Part shown: positions 23,994 to 38,493 of the stretch, one piece after another
How positions within the stretch are numbered: position 1 is the stretch's first letter
How the letters are laid out: each line of letters opens with the position of its first letter
Assembly: GCF_950023065.1 (NCBI RefSeq)
Contig: NC_088677.1
Coordinates: 43,974,555 to 44,038,554, forward strand
Length of the DNA: 64,000 nt
Direction: 5' to 3'
DNA from: Planococcus citri
Lineage: Eukaryota > Arthropoda > Insecta > Hemiptera > Pseudococcidae
Notes under the pieces: generated by a model
What the model saw: the letters and a program-made list of their open reading frames with translations, nothing else
Told to the model about the DNA's origin: nothing
Database searches by the model: none
Program-made: the position numbers and the translations under genes

Positions 23994-26900
23994 GTTGAAA
24001 ATTCAATGTGTAGGTAGCTGGGTACTTGATGACGTGAAAAAAATTGTAGGTAAGTACTTAAATAAACGATTTGTACAAGCTCTTCGAATTACTAAAAATG
24101 AACTTCGTTATTTTTCACTGAAATAATATTAAGAGCCCGGAAATCTATCTATGTACCTATGTGTGTAGCGTGTACCTAACTACCTATTTTAATAAAAAAT
24201 CGTGAATAAAAAATGATGCGAAATAAGTTGCCTACTCAGTTTGCCGTAAATACGTGGGTATCATTACCTATGCTTTACGAACGACGATCACAATGTGTAC
24301 GACTATATTTGACGAGAAAGTGTGACGCCTTTCCTTCCACCGCGCCGCGCCGTGCCGATTGTTTCTCCAACTCTCCCTCCTTTCTTTTCTCGCCCCATTC
24401 TTTCCTTTCTACTCCTCAATTTTTTTTCTTTTTTTCGGTTTAATTTTGATTTTTAAAGAATAAGCAAAAAAATAAAAATAAATGGAATTAAAATGAGTAA
24501 TAACCGGATAATTTCTTTTAAAATTAAGTCTGATTTTTAAAACGAATTTGGAAAAATTTGATTATTATAGGGGAATAAACTGATGCGAGAAGGCCACAAA
24601 AACTCACCTTCATGCAAAAGCTCAAAATAACAAATTAACAAATTGTGCAGATGAAGAGATTTTTTGAAAAATTATCTTTAAAAAAATAACTCTGTTTGAA
24701 AGCAGTTTAGAAATCAGAATTGATTAAAATACCTTTCAAAATCATGTTTCAAGAGCAGGAGGAGAGGAATGACAATCACAATGGTATTCAAAATTTCTTT
24801 AATTTGGGCCAACATTTTCAACATTTCGAAAATTTTTGTTCGTAAATAAATCTATCCTCGGAAAGATGAAAGAAAATGACATTTACTTGAATAATATTAG
24901 ATACCTACCTAGCGCACCCAGTAAGATAATTAAAAGATTACTTAGTTAGGTACGCATAACGCACGTCCTAATATGAAATCGAACATTTCTTTATTGAATA
25001 TAATTTCTAAATAAAAATAAACAATGCTTTAAAACAAAAACCAAGAAATTCTCCAGAAAAAAATATCTACTTATTGCACTCTCATTTAGAATGCACAGAA
25101 TTTGCAGTAAAAATTTTCATTCTGATAAAATGGTTAGTCGACCTCATACAGGTTTCTAATAGAATGTGTTGGGTAGGTATCTCGAAATGAAAATTGTTGT
25201 TTTATACTTTTCTACGCAGACATGTCACTTGCATCCGTCTGCAGAACCTTTAAAAAGAAGCTCATCACGATTGCTCTTTTGTATTTTTGTTATTTTTTTT
25301 TTCTATTTCTCTACCTAAAAGATTAAAGGACAAATTTGTTCATTTATTTTACTGAAGAGCCTTGTCATTGCCAGAATGTTAGATAATATATTGTAGTAAT
25401 TTAGATGAAGCTGTAAGAAAAAAAAATAAATGATAAAAAAACCTAACACATACTTACTTACTGACAACTTGGACATTTCTGTTAATAACTGGTGGACGGT
25501 TTTAATCAGTCGTTTAATCCTTCACGTAAAAAAACACTATGGATAGAGTGTGTTGATACGAAAAATATAGAACATTTTGACTTGAAATCCGGCTATATTA
25601 AGAGAAATGTCTGCTCGTACGCTAGTTAAGTATTTTTCTAGTATCGTAATAAGTGTAGAATAGAAAAAGTGTTTGTTTCTTGCGGTTTTAAAATAGCGAA
25701 AGCCGAACCTAGGATGAAAGTACAATATTCATTGAAGTACATGTGAAACATGATTAATTTACTTACACGTATATGAATCATATTTACTCAGATACATAGA
25801 TATGTACCATAGATACTTTACTTAAACATATCTATTTACCCAGTAATGATTTTTGTTTAAAAATTGTGTAGAGCCTTTGCGTTCCACAGGGAAACAAACT
25901 TACTTAGGTAGGTACATCAACTTACGAAATATTGCATGGTTATTGGTTTCCGAGTAAAATATCTACCTTCCTTCTACTCTGAAACACCCTGTAGGAAACC
26001 AGCCCTGTAGGTAACTGAACTAAAAAAATAAACACTAACGAAATTCAATTTTTATATGCAGCTGATTCATTTTTACAGATATGCGAATAAGTACCTATAA
26101 CAAATTCAAAATACGTATTTCAACTCTTTATTTGCAAGGAAATTGAGTTTTTGAATTAGAGCTTATTAATGCATTTGAATTGTATATAAACCCACGAATC
26201 ATTCAGTTCCTGGCGATCACAAAAGTTATATATCTAAGTAAATGCTCATGATTATTAAGTTATAAAATAAATAGGTATAAAATCAGATATCGTCGGATAG
26301 ATATTGATATTGTTAAGTAGGTAGGTACCCTAAATAATATAATTTGTCCTTACTATCATTTTAAGCAAACATCGGATAGAGGATGAAAATTCTATGGTAT
26401 GAATTACGGAATATACCTATAGGTACTGAAGTAGGTAGGACAGGTATTTGGTAGGTATGTAGATTTGATTTTTCTTTCCGCAAAAATGAAATTAAAATAA
26501 AAATTGAATTATTTATATTTTCCTTTCATACCTATAGGTCGGTCTACCTATACACGGTATCATTACAGCGTTGCGTTGCATACTTAACGACTTTATATTG
26601 AAGCGATGAGCTTTACCACGTTGTGTTATGGTTAGGTAATAAGATACATTACTACGACACATTTCTCGCAATACATACGATATCGAAAAAAAAAGAGAAG
26701 TATGGTTGCATCAACTCCAGACAATATTTATTCAAATCGATTTTACACTCGGGAGTTAAAATTGAGGAAACAACTTCATTAAATCGCCAAACTGAGCTAC
26801 AGAGATTTAACGATTTCAAGGTAAGTTCTTGTTGGGAACGCTAACAACCTAATAAAAATTCCGTCAGTGTGGATGTTTCCCCCCCTTTAAATCTTATACC

Positions 26901-27415
26901 AATAAATCGGTTTATGAGCTTATTTCAAGGCAATTTTTTTTTCTTTTTAAAGTAAAAGCTCGAAGAACAGACCAATGTGAAATATGATCAATTTCTTGTC
27001 GGCGTGTGGCTGTGGCATAGTTTGAATTATGCATGCACGTGGTTTTATGTCGGTTAATGACGGTGTAGGCCGTGTAGGTGGTTGGTGTTGGTATCAGATA
27101 GCCACTTACTCCTTTGACCAAAGTGTTCACTTGGTAAAATAGCTGTTTTATTTCATCACCTAGATATTAATTGAAAACAGTACCTACTTGGAGCTCACAA
27201 AAATTCGTTCATTTTTGATTGATCATGTAAACATCCTACCTATATACTCAATTGCAAAGTTTACCTAGATTTTTCAGTTTACGAACTCAGTGAACTGTCG
27301 GTCGGTTTTTTTAAATATTTTCTTCGTACTTATAGGTACCTAGATGAAGCACCCTCGAAAAAGCAAGCATTTTGAATATAGCTATTGCGGTAGGCCCAAC
27401 TTTGGATAAAATGGT

Positions 27416-27426
27416 GGGGGGGGGGG
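27416..27426. repeat. G homopolymer, 11 bases
   Basis: Eleven consecutive G in AT-rich DNA. Similar runs occur at 34922-34932 (11) and 38484-38493 (10). Confidence 0.9.
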
Positions 27427-27723
27427 TGTGGAAAATTTTGAGATTTCTCGACGTTTTGAGCTCAAACTAGACAATTCTCAATGTGTATGTGAGATTTTAT
27501 TTCATCTTTGATTTTCCTTTTATCACTATTGCTAGCAGAATTTTTGTACTCAATTTCTTTTATTTTCTGCCTCAAGTCTTAACCTCAGTCTAATTTTTCG
27601 ATTATAAAAAAAAAGAATGTTCATGTCATATCAGTGATCCAGATCCACAATTCAATGATTGATAAATATAAATTTAAGAAAATATCAAAAACCTAAACTT
27701 GGTTTTCAGATATGTATGTAAGT

Positions 27724-27780
27724 ACCTACTACCTACCTACCTACCTACCTACCTACCTACCTACCTACCTACCTACCTAC
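27724..27780. repeat. (CCTA)n microsatellite, about 13 units
   Basis: Almost pure CCTA repeat, the longest in the window. It creates a spurious open frame reading YLPT repeats (27712-27909), which should not be taken as a protein. Confidence 0.95.
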
Positions 27781-30700
27781 GTTAAAAAAGACGTGAATAA
27801 TACGCATGAAAGTCTAGTTCAATCATGTGAAACGCTGTGGACTATGTCGTTCAGGTATCAGTATAGGTATCTTGACTCTGGCTACATTGCTAGTTACTTA
27901 GTTAAATAGTGGAAACAATATCTACCAATAACGATTAGTAGCCAATTTTTTAACTTTGAATTATTTGGGCAAAAAGTTTAATTTGAGAAAATTTGCGATT
28001 TCGCTAAAAGCAATTTGACAGTAAAGTTGTCTTAAATGTTTGCGATGGAAAGTTGAAAAGTTGTGAGAAGTTTCGCTATACCCTGAAAGCTCCTTTGAAA
28101 AATCAGGGCCTACCCATCTATAAAAATTTGTAATTTTTATTTACGAGCATATTATATTAGTAGGTATTTTGATAGTGATCTATATAATCAGTAAAAAAAA
28201 AAAATGTATGAAGTGACACGTAAGTTTTTAATTTGTCAAAAAATACCGGTTACTTATATTTTAATTAAAGTAGGTGCCAAGGTGCCTAAATAAAATAATT
28301 TAATTTTATAAATTCATTTCGTTTGGTACCTAATCTATGTATATTTTGGTGTCATTGCATTCCTCCTACTCGTGCAGTGTGCATAATGAATGGTACTGTA
28401 TCTACATACGAGTATCTACTTACATACGTTAATGGATGCACTTTTTCTCAATATTCAATTTTTTAGTTCACTTCATTGATTTCATTATTTATCTATACTA
28501 TTGATGTTATACACAGAACGTTTCAAATGTCTAAATATACATACATGGTATCCTTGTATGAAAGAAATTTTACATAGGTATGGTCTATCTTCGAAATCGA
28601 AGGGACTGCAGACAGATTCATTAAAAAAATGTATAGGTATACGGCTACATACATTGAATCTTTCCATAAAATCACACATAAGCTTTTCCCAGTTATTTCC
28701 TATTTTAATAGGTCTAGTTATGATGTGTAAGGTATTCTTTTGAAACATTTAAATGATAGGTATTTTGTCCGTTGTTGTTTATTGTCAGACATGATGACGG
28801 ATTCATTATGGGCTATACGTACTTACTCTGCTGTGAAAAGAAATTTAAAGTTCGTGATAGACATTGTTTTCCTTTTTACTCTACATTTATAGGTACCTAC
28901 ATATATCTAAACTAAAATGATGGGTTGTATACATTGAGTCGACTCAGATGGATAGGTAGGTACTATTTAATCATTTTCTCAGTTTAATGGTATACATTTT
29001 AATCAGGTTGTAAAGTTGGAACTTCTAATAAGAACTGTAACTTTTTCCTGTTTAAATTTGTTTCTCTTGGATTTTCTTTCCGTCAAGAGTTTTTGTTTAG
29101 TAGGTAGTATATCTACTAACCTATCTACCTATTACGGAAGTTCATGAAAGTTGTTTTCAATACGATGGTATAGAAATGTAACATATAACTTTTTCTTTCG
29201 TTTTGCATTCAAGTTTATTGAAATCTGGATGGATGCATTTATTTTTTTCATCAGAAAACCGATTCATTATTAATGTAAAATTTCCATATTCGAGCCGATT
29301 GAGTAAATTTTGAATAATTATTCGATTGAGTTTATAAAGAGTTGAAAAACACTACTTTAGAAGATTCCAATATTCATCATCTTCTATGCATGAGAAGATA
29401 TCATAAGAAAATGTTTTACCAATACATAGGTATACCTCATTATTTATGTAGGTAATTTAATGCCTACATACATATATGTACCTACTTAGGCATAATGTAC
29501 TACGTAACTTTTTCACTGGAATTTGGTCAAACGAATGGCAAAGATGAAAACTTTTGTATCAGAGAGACGGCCCATGATCTAAGCAATAAGAAAACCAAGA
29601 ATGTGTTTGATTCTTATACTTTCATGTATTATTTTCTATCATTGAAATTGAAAAAAACGCTAGTGTCCGAATTTAGGGCAGTTGACCGAACTTACTTTTT
29701 TCCATTTTTTAATCATTGGACAAAAATTTTGAGATTACTCCTTGTTTTTCTATAATTTTGAATCAAACTTTTAGATTTTCCATTCATTCTTTCCTCATTT
29801 TGGAAATTTTAATTTTTAACAATTTTCTCCCAAAGTGATGATAGATTTAAGGAAAAGATCTAGACATTTGAAAATTTTGAATAGAAAAAAAATCGAAATT
29901 TTTTAAAGTTCCTACCTACTTACCTACCTACCGACCTAGTGAAAATAAATAATCGTAATAATATTAAACCCTTCCCCCTTCCATCCAAAATTTGAAAAAA
30001 TGTTTTGTTTTTTCTTTTGTTTTTCATGTTGTTCTGTTTGTTGGACAACTTTTCATATGGAAAATTACAAAAATGAGCCGGTAACTTCCATTCCAGGAAT
30101 TCACGCGCATTTTAACATTACTACGGTTATCACATTCAGTCATTCACTGTACCTATTCAATATTTTTGTAAGTAAGTATACAATAAAATTTAATCGGTTC
30201 GAAACTATCTAGGTTGTAGCTACTTATGCTTACTTGTCCGGTAAATCTTCCAATAGAAAGCTATTATTTAAAACAGGAAATAATCGTTATTTCATCTGCC
30301 ACCAAAGCGTTAAATTGTCTGAATAAGTATAAACGAAAGGACAATTAAGAAAACGAATGGATTGAGAAATAGGTAGGTAGGTATTGTTTCCCATGTCTCG
30401 AATCGATTTCGGCGGTGGAAATAACAACTTTTTGGTAGGTAGGTCTTTTCTTCATTATTGCCCTGCAGTTAAATCCAAGTACCTATACAGAGAATTCTTC
30501 TGTGTTAGGTTCTTGCTTATCTATTAATCTATGATGTATTAGTACATATATATGCATACTTATGCGAGATCAATTTTTCATTTGAAATGAAACTCGCGAA
30601 AAGAAACGTCGAAGCTGCAGTAGTTGTCACAAAAAGTTTAAAAAATCTTTGATAAAAAACACATTAAGTAGTACCTTTTTCTTTGTGTGTTTTTCATAAT

Positions 30701-31361
30701 CGTTACCTATCTATTTGTAGTTTATAATTTTGTTCAACCAGGTAGGTAAATCTGGCTTTGGAACATGTAGCATGAATTTGTTATACCTACCTATGCCGTA
30801 GGTAGTAGGTACGTAACTTCTTGAATTAAGAAATTAATTATGTTTAATGAATCTCCCCTTAACTTATGGTATGGTAACGTTATTTTAAAATTTATTATTA
30901 AATTTATGCGTATAAAACTTCCAAACGTTGAAAAGCGTCTGTTAAGTAGCGACTTTTACAGCAATCCCATTTTAATTTTTTGACGTCGAGATGAGGAATG
31001 TATACTAGGTATTTGCCAGATACCTACTTTGTGAAATAAATTAAGAATTGTAAGTGTAGGTAGATAGGCCTGATAAGCCGTCCAATGCACTTTATTCTAC
31101 TTTTTAGATCGGTATTTCATTCGGAATGAAAGCAACATCATTTACTGTTCCAATCTCAACTTTTTTCTCTGGTATCTAAGTTAGAATACCAATACAAAGT
31201 TATTAGGTAGTTATTACATACCTACTAGTAGATATGGTAGTTTCCCATGATATATTTACGGAAATTATTTGTTTATTCTAAATCGGTATTTGTATGTAGC
31301 CGCAGCTCCATGTATTTCGACTTCAATCCTAGGTAACGTAGGTACCTATTCAGACTACCTA

Positions 31362-31633
31362 GTGTTGGCAATATTCGCGAATTTTGATTTTTGTTGAGAA
31401 TATTAATGAACATATGGAAACATTGATGGAAATTTTCAAATTCGAAATAGTTTATTCTTTCATTTTCAAGTACAACATCATTGGAAGCCCAAACTTACAC
31501 ATTATCAACATTTTGTCCAATTTGGCCACTTTTCTCCCCAAACGCGAAGTTTGAGAATTTTCGTACCTAATAACTAAACTAAAATATTCGCGTATGTTCA
31601 CAATGAAAATATTCTCATTAGCATTACCAACAC
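31362..31633. mobile_element. MITE, about 272 bp, GTGTTGG ends, TA-flanked
   Basis: The left end GTGTTGGCAATATTCGCGAA and the inverse of the right end, GTGTTGGTAATGCTAATGAG, share the terminal GTGTTGG and further matches. Inside, both flanks carry GAGAATATT and TATTCGCG motifs in mirrored order. TA flanks both ends (31360-31361, 31634-31635). No coding capacity. Confidence 0.7.
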
Positions 31634-34600
31634 TACATACTTACTTAATTGAAACTGGGCGCACTTACACTGAATCTGTTTCATTGTTTATTTTTTTTTC
31701 CATATAAATAGGTATGTAATATAGGTAGGTACATAAGTAGATATTCTTACTATTATGCGCTTTTTATATTAAGTACCTACATATTATGAAAACGATTGTT
31801 TAGTGCATTATGGAAATATTACCATAAAGAGTACCTATCACAAGGATAAGAAACCCTATGTTTGTTTGTTCATAATTTTATTCCATTTTTCGGGATGCTA
31901 ACTAATTTTGCATGAAGGAGTACAAAAGTGTTGAACCGTTTTCAAAAATTCCTTTTCGTTTCACAAACCTATATTTGCTAGAATAGAACCGAGACAATTG
32001 TAAGTATAGGTACCTACCTACAAATGCCCAAGTCAGGTTACCACCCACGTTGGGGACAAAGAGTACGACTCAAAACCCACCTAGGAAATTCCGATCATGT
32101 TTTATTTTTTGGTGGTTGGTTTCAAGTTATAATATTATAAATAATGCCCTTTATTATTTGTCAGATAAAGTGTTCCATTGTTCGATGGTGTCTAGTTTAT
32201 GTATCGGTGACATTTAGATTCAAACGGTGGTACTGTTTCAAATGCTATAAATTCCATCGTTCCGCAGAGGTCTAAACTCGGTTTAAATTGAACCACAAAA
32301 CGCTGCACGATTGAAACACCCATAAGACTCATTAACAATCCATACTGACGTTGTTGGCTGTTGCCATGCAAATAGTACATATATTGTTAGGTCCAAATTC
32401 CTCCTCGATTAAAAAAAGCAGTAATTTTCGCCCCTCTGAATTTATTTGCTTATTTTACCAGATGTCTAAAGTAGTCCGCTAATTGTGAACTTACCTATTT
32501 TGTATTCCGCGTTATCATTGATATAAATCGACTCAGACTTTTATACCTTTTTTAAAACTTTATTCAAAAAAATATGTTGCATTGCATGTAAGAAGAAGAA
32601 TACTTACCTACTTACTTTGGGGAGTTGGTAAGTTGATTCCCAAAGCATAGAAAATGATCGAATTAATTTCCACGTCGTTTTTGCAAGAGTGCAAATTGAT
32701 TTCCCTGCACCTTGTTTTTTCATGTGTATTACTCCAGTTGGAACTTTCCCAAAAATTTCCGCTTTTTAATGAGTTTTTCATTCATATGCTTGGTAGGTAT
32801 AATTTCTATTCATTCATTTTGATTTTAGAATGCAATGACGTTTACACTTTACACCCACACTATGACGAGGACATTAATTTGGTGGTTGATTATGTATTCT
32901 CACGAATATTTCCTTATGTACAGCCTACTGTGTAGGACTCCATTCATAAAATTTGAATTGTGAAAGCTATGTTGTTTTCAATGCGTGTGAAATTATTTCA
33001 TAAATGTTTTAGTATAGGTAGTTTTCCTTTTCGCGCTTTCCACGTTCTCTTTTTCAGCATCGTGTCAAATGGTTAATCTTTTTCTACGAATAGGTGGATT
33101 ATTTTACGAATGACAAAAACGTGTTATTGCATAAATTTTATCCAACTTATGTTGATGTTTTTTTGTTTTGTTTCAGTTTGATATAATCGTACAATTATTA
33201 CTTCGAATCGCAGGTAGATAGGTATATGCAATGCGATGGTCGACTTGTTTTTGTGAGATGTAAGGTACCTATCTAAGTTCTATTCCTAAAGATTCAGAAA
33301 TTTTCGATTAGGGATAAATTTTTTTTTTCAGATAATGAAAGCAAAGCACCCAAAAATATCTAGATCCCAAAATAGGTATAAGGTATGATGAATTTATTTG
33401 AAATCAAAAAGGTGCAAAGCTGCAACATCTGAACATTCATAATTTCAAAATACTCAATATTTGAGTGCATTCTTTTCTCATGAATTGTTTAGCATATCTG
33501 GCTCCCTATCTGAAGAGAAAGACTTCACGTGAGATGGAAATTTTTCGCATTTGTATCTATACGTACCACAGTGTATTTCAGCAAAATACAAATACTTAAG
33601 CAACTTTTTTCTATTGAAACATGTGTAACTTGTGAAGTTGTGAGCGAATTGAGAAAAACTTAAATTCTTGCTCATTACGCGTATTAAAGCATGATACTTA
33701 TATATACTCGTACACACTTATAGGTGGAGTGTATCGATGAATAATACTTTCAACAACTCCCTTTGTTTGGTTACTCATCTCATCTCACATTCTTCTCTCA
33801 TACGTTTCGCGAGAGTTTTTTCCAAATACACGCTTCTACTTTGGTTATCTTGAACAAGAATAAAAGAAATGTCTGTGCAAAGGAAACTTTTACATTCAAC
33901 ATTGTCAATACCCACACAGGCCTTCGTGAGAACGTTTCACGAAAGTATTTGTACCAAGAGAGAAAATAAAAAACAACTTTTGGAATTAAATTTCTTTCTT
34001 TAGGCAATAGGTACCTATACCTACTACCTTTGTTTACATTTTTATACATAAAATTTATTACCGTTTGTTTGTAGAAACCGAAGAAGCTATACTGGTTTTT
34101 ATATCTGTAAAGCGTTGTTTTACAACACCCCTACATTCGGAATAGGTACCTACCTACCTACTTAATTTGTTTGTTAGCTAAGCTAACATACGAGTAGGTA
34201 CGAGTACATTTACTTTGAACAGTAGTTTTCGAAAATTGAATGAGATTTGTTTTTTATTGACATCCAGTCGGAATTTTAAAACAACAATACGAACGGCAAA
34301 TTATTAATGAATAGATTTCTACCTAACGCTTTTTAATTTTATCGTGACATTCGTTTATTTTTTATGGTAGGGTAGGTATACCTAAGCTACGTAGCCGTAC
34401 TATACATATATCCCAAGGGCATAGGTACGTATGTAGTTAGGAATTCGAATTGTTCAAATAATATTGTTTTAAAATTACGATACCTACCTACCTATATGTA
34501 CGATTTGTTACAATTTCAAACGATTCTGCGATTACTTTTTCCCCCTTTAAAGTTTCTAAAGTTTTTCATCTTCATTCAGATTCCGAATGCCACGGTTTCT

Positions 34601-34921
34601 CATAATTCCCTGAAGACGATGGACACTGAGTATTCGGTTTCACATACCTAGTTACATCCCAAATAATTTTTGTTCTCATACTTTATTGAAAAGTTAATTA
34701 ACACACTGAAAAGAACTTACGAAAAATCATTAGATTATCAGACATAGTCATAGGTAACTTAAAAGTGAATAGAAAAGTCGAACATTATTGCAGAAAAGAA
34801 TACAATAATAAAAAATGTTTTTTGAATCAAATCTAGGTTCCTGCATACATTTTTTTAAAGTAAAAGATGATTATATTACCAGTAAAAATGTAGTACGAGT
34901 ATGTTTGGAAGATCGAACTGT

Positions 34922-34932
34922 GGGGGGGGGGG
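34922..34932. repeat. G homopolymer, 11 bases
   Basis: Eleven consecutive G, followed by ATTTTCTCG. Same kind of tract as at 27416 and 38484. Confidence 0.9.
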
Positions 34933-35520
34933 ATTTTCTCGTTTTACGTTGTGAGTTGATAACTACCTATACACCTTCTTATTGATGAAATAAATGCGAG
35001 GATGCATCATTTATGTATTCTCTTAAGTAGATTCATTTGAGCAGTAAGTATTGTACTTATGTAATGGGTTTTGAGATGGAAAAAATTGATAATGACCAAC
35101 ATCTACACAGAAAGACTTCCGCTTCCCTTCCCCCTTTAAAAACAAAATACGAGTACCTATCTATAATTCCATATTCTTCAAATTAATTATGATAGGTATA
35201 CATGATTTTAAAAATTATTTGATAGGTACAAGTACCTATTTTAGGTATTGAAATGAGAAATTCCTTTGAAAATTGTTAAGCTTACCTCGGTCTCACGTTT
35301 CATTCTAAAAGCTGGAAGTATCTTCACCTCATGATTTCAAATTTCTCCTCTGCTCAATTTCAAGCTTGATGAAATTATGAACACATTTTGTACCTAACTG
35401 TTTAAAACGGGATTTCGGAAAAATCTGTACCTACCTAAATGTTTTTTCGCATGATACATACCTGGAAGGAAGAAGTAAAAAAATTTTCTGCATGAAAAAT
35501 TAGTAAATTTAGCTCCAGTT

Positions 35521-35557
35521 ATAGATAGATAGCTAGATAGATAGATAGATAGATAGG
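35521..35557. repeat. (GATA)n microsatellite
   Basis: About nine tandem ATAG/GATA tetramers with one interruption (GCTA), running into a GGTAC word. Confidence 0.9.
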
Positions 35558-38483
35558 TACATATCTACTAGAGTCTTCCGTTTACGATACTGCATGTAAC
35601 GAAAGGTCGACTTGAATAAAAAAATAGATCGTGGTGAAATTGAAACGAGTATCTTATTTGATAAAAATACGCCCAGAAAACAATTTCAACGGAAAAGTTG
35701 AAAACTTTTGAATTCAGTTGCGTGTTGAATTCACCGCCTAAGGTTGCTTCTTCTGTTCATTTACCTTACATTCAGTCGTAGCTATTTTTCGTCGCACTGT
35801 TTATTAAAAAATATTCGTGTGCGAGTAAGTACGCGAAAGTCTTTTTCAAAGTAATTCATCGCAAATGTCGACGTATCCAGATGTGCTAAACAAAAGCAAC
35901 AAATAGGCAGATACTATATCATTAAATGAAAGCACCCGACTGTTATTTTCCTGTTGATGGCGTCGAATGATAAAAAAATAGGTGGCTTGACAAAAGATAG
36001 AAGATCATCTTTACATAATGTAGGTATAGGTATATGTGTTCTATTAATCGGAAACATTTTTACCTGAGGTAATAGATAGATATATGTTGACAAAATATTA
36101 CAAATAACAAAGAGCGATTTAGCCTATCAAGTTATAAATTCGCCTACACGTCGCAACGGGTAAATAAGAAATGTTTAGAAACTGGAAGATACATTTTTTT
36201 ATTTTACTCTTGAACTCTCGTAAACGTAGTCTAAACATTACAAAATAACTTCCCGATGGAGCTGACAAAATAATCTGATTCAATTACACTTTTATTCTGA
36301 AATTCTATGAACCAAAAAAAAGAAGGACGTTCTGGAGCCCTGAACAGAAACGAACGACGCGTATCGTTCAATATTACCGAAAAAAAAAAAAACACTACTG
36401 GCTAAAATTTAAAGAATTCTTTCAAACAGATTGAGAAAATCACAGCACCGAAACGTTTAACAAAGTGTGAAAACGTTTTTAAAACGCATATTTTCAAATT
36501 CATGAAAATCTACTGTTCATGAAAGTTGGAATACATATTTCGTATGAACGCTAAAAAACAAAGAAACGAGTTGTAAAAATTTATCATTCTGTGTTTCAAC
36601 AATCGTTCTTCAAATGCATATGAACTATTTTGTATCAAATAGCGCAGTATTGTGCGGATTTAGAATTCCTGCATTAGGTAGGTATTACCTACAGTTTATC
36701 GTCTGATAAATTTCATTCCTTCCACTGAAGAAAGAAAGAAAAATGAAAAAGTGGCCTTCGAATTTTTCGTGATGGATATTTTTGAGTCTCCGTTCACCTA
36801 CGAGGTAATGAGAAATGCGCACAAAACAGATCCGTTAAAAAAATGAATTCTTTTAACGTCTGAGCGAATTTTACTAACACCTTCGCTTAGCAGTAATTTA
36901 CGATCTCGTAAATCAACATCTTTTCGATAAAAATTCTGTATTTATAGAGCATCTAAGTAGGTAATTGTTGAAAGCGATGAACGAGGTATAGAAAATGTGG
37001 GGTCTACTTGATGCGTCGAATACTTTAACATGCATTTTCCATCTTGTTCGAAATGCAAACGTTTCCTCGCCATGTGTGAGGGTCTTTACTAATGAAAAGC
37101 GTAAGAAATTCGTATTTTGCATTCAAATTTATCACCTATACGTACCTACATAAGTATACCTACATTTTACTTACCTCACTAGCGAACTTTTCGGCTGTTT
37201 TAACGTAAATTGAATCATCTTCTATACTAATCACTGTACGACTTTGCGATTCAAAACTTTTAACGAATCATGCTGTGAAGAAAAAAAAGACAAAAACTTC
37301 TCTAACAGCGTTTTTACTTAATCACCTACTTACTATGTACCTACCTGTTTAGAATTGTCATTGACTATCATGTCAATGTTCGTTGAAAAAAAAACAATTT
37401 TAAACCGATTGATCATGACCTTGGATATTTTTAGGTGGAATGATCAAAGCGAAATTAGATCTAAGAAACCAGTGCCTGAGTGATTCGCCAAACTTGAAAG
37501 ATATGGTTCTATTGTATTACAGAAAAGCCCAAACTTTGGTTTTTGTTAATATTTAGATTCTAAATTTCAATTTTCGAGTTTTCTTCCACAAAATGAGGCC
37601 ACCATCCTCGTGAATGCTCGAATTAATTTGAGATACTTAAACTTGAATCTCGTTGTAAATTGTAAATATGAGGTGCAGGTAGAGGAACCTTCTACCTACG
37701 CACCAAAATTTTTAACGAAGCATGTTTCGTGTTGACTTGAAAATGATTGAATATTCGTTACTCCCTTTTTCAGCCTGAAATTTAACCGATGAGTATTAGG
37801 TATTTTTCACAATATGTATATATGTACTAGCCTTTTCCTTCGTAATCTGGTGTAAATTAATTTAGAAAAGTTATAGGTATAGGTACCTACTACCTAAAAT
37901 TCATCTTTCTCCCACGTATTCGTGAAATTCAAATTAAATAGAAGTTATGATATTTTAAGCGTTCGTATGTTGAGCGATGTTTTTCTCTTTGTTAAATTTA
38001 TATACTGAGAGTGCCCCCAGTCTTATTACTGTATATGACAGCAGAAGAGCGAATAAATGAAAGCCCTCTGTATAAAGTTGTGTTTGAAGAGCTGCTTAAA
38101 ATTTTGTGTTTATAATAGCACACATTTATTCTTATTCTTAGGTAGGTACTGCCTACATATGTAAAGTATGAGTAGGCATATATGAGAAAAATAACTTCTC
38201 CGATGCAATGCAGTAGGCAGGTATAAAAATTTGCTAATTTTTTAATAGTTTCATTCAAAGGTATATTCGTGAATATAGATTTTGTGTGCACTTTACTCGT
38301 CGTGTACACTCAGTTTTGATGTAACCTACTTATACGTACATCTCCACCAGTGCATCGCATTCTACTAGAGTTCAACAACTATCCGGATTCGCGGTTCCTA
38401 CCCGGAAATTGAAAATGATAAAATTTTAAGTGATACATAAAAATTTCGTTAGGCTCGCTAAATAAAGAAACCAATTTTACCAA

Positions 38484-38493
38484 GGGGGGGGGG
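38484..38493. repeat. G homopolymer, 10 bases
   Basis: Ten G after CCAA. About 480 bp to the right, near 38960-38975, there is a C run in CTCCCCCCCCTGG, so the two could be opposed ends of a degenerate inverted-repeat element. The match outside the runs is poor. Confidence 0.8.

Larger units (their letters stand above)
18881..31359. other. Non-coding stretch, 12.5 kb, with microsatellites
   Basis: No exon, RNA gene or complete transposable element recognised. All frames are under 95 codons and many pair with an antisense frame (21786-22081, 22862-23110, 28485-28748), as expected by chance. Microsatellites at 21152, 23970 and 27724 and a G run at 27416 are listed separately. A 9-bp GGTAGGCCC inverted pair (27389 and 28106) brackets the CCTA repeat, but it is too short to define an element. 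Confidence 0.45.

Noticed and set aside
27712..27909. Frame encoding tandem YLPT repeats
   Set aside because: It is the translation of the CCTA microsatellite, not a repeat protein.
27389..28114. Possible element bounded by GGTAGGCCC and its inverse
   Set aside because: Nine bases only, no further arm similarity and no target duplication; within chance expectation over this distance.
28485..28748. Overlapping 87-aa and 80-aa frames on both strands
   Set aside because: Nearly co-extensive antisense frames with no known motif; chance in low-stop sequence.
32192..32380. 62-aa minus frame with fairly protein-like composition
   Set aside because: No recognisable family, no adjoining exon with matching splice signals found. 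Kept out for lack of support.
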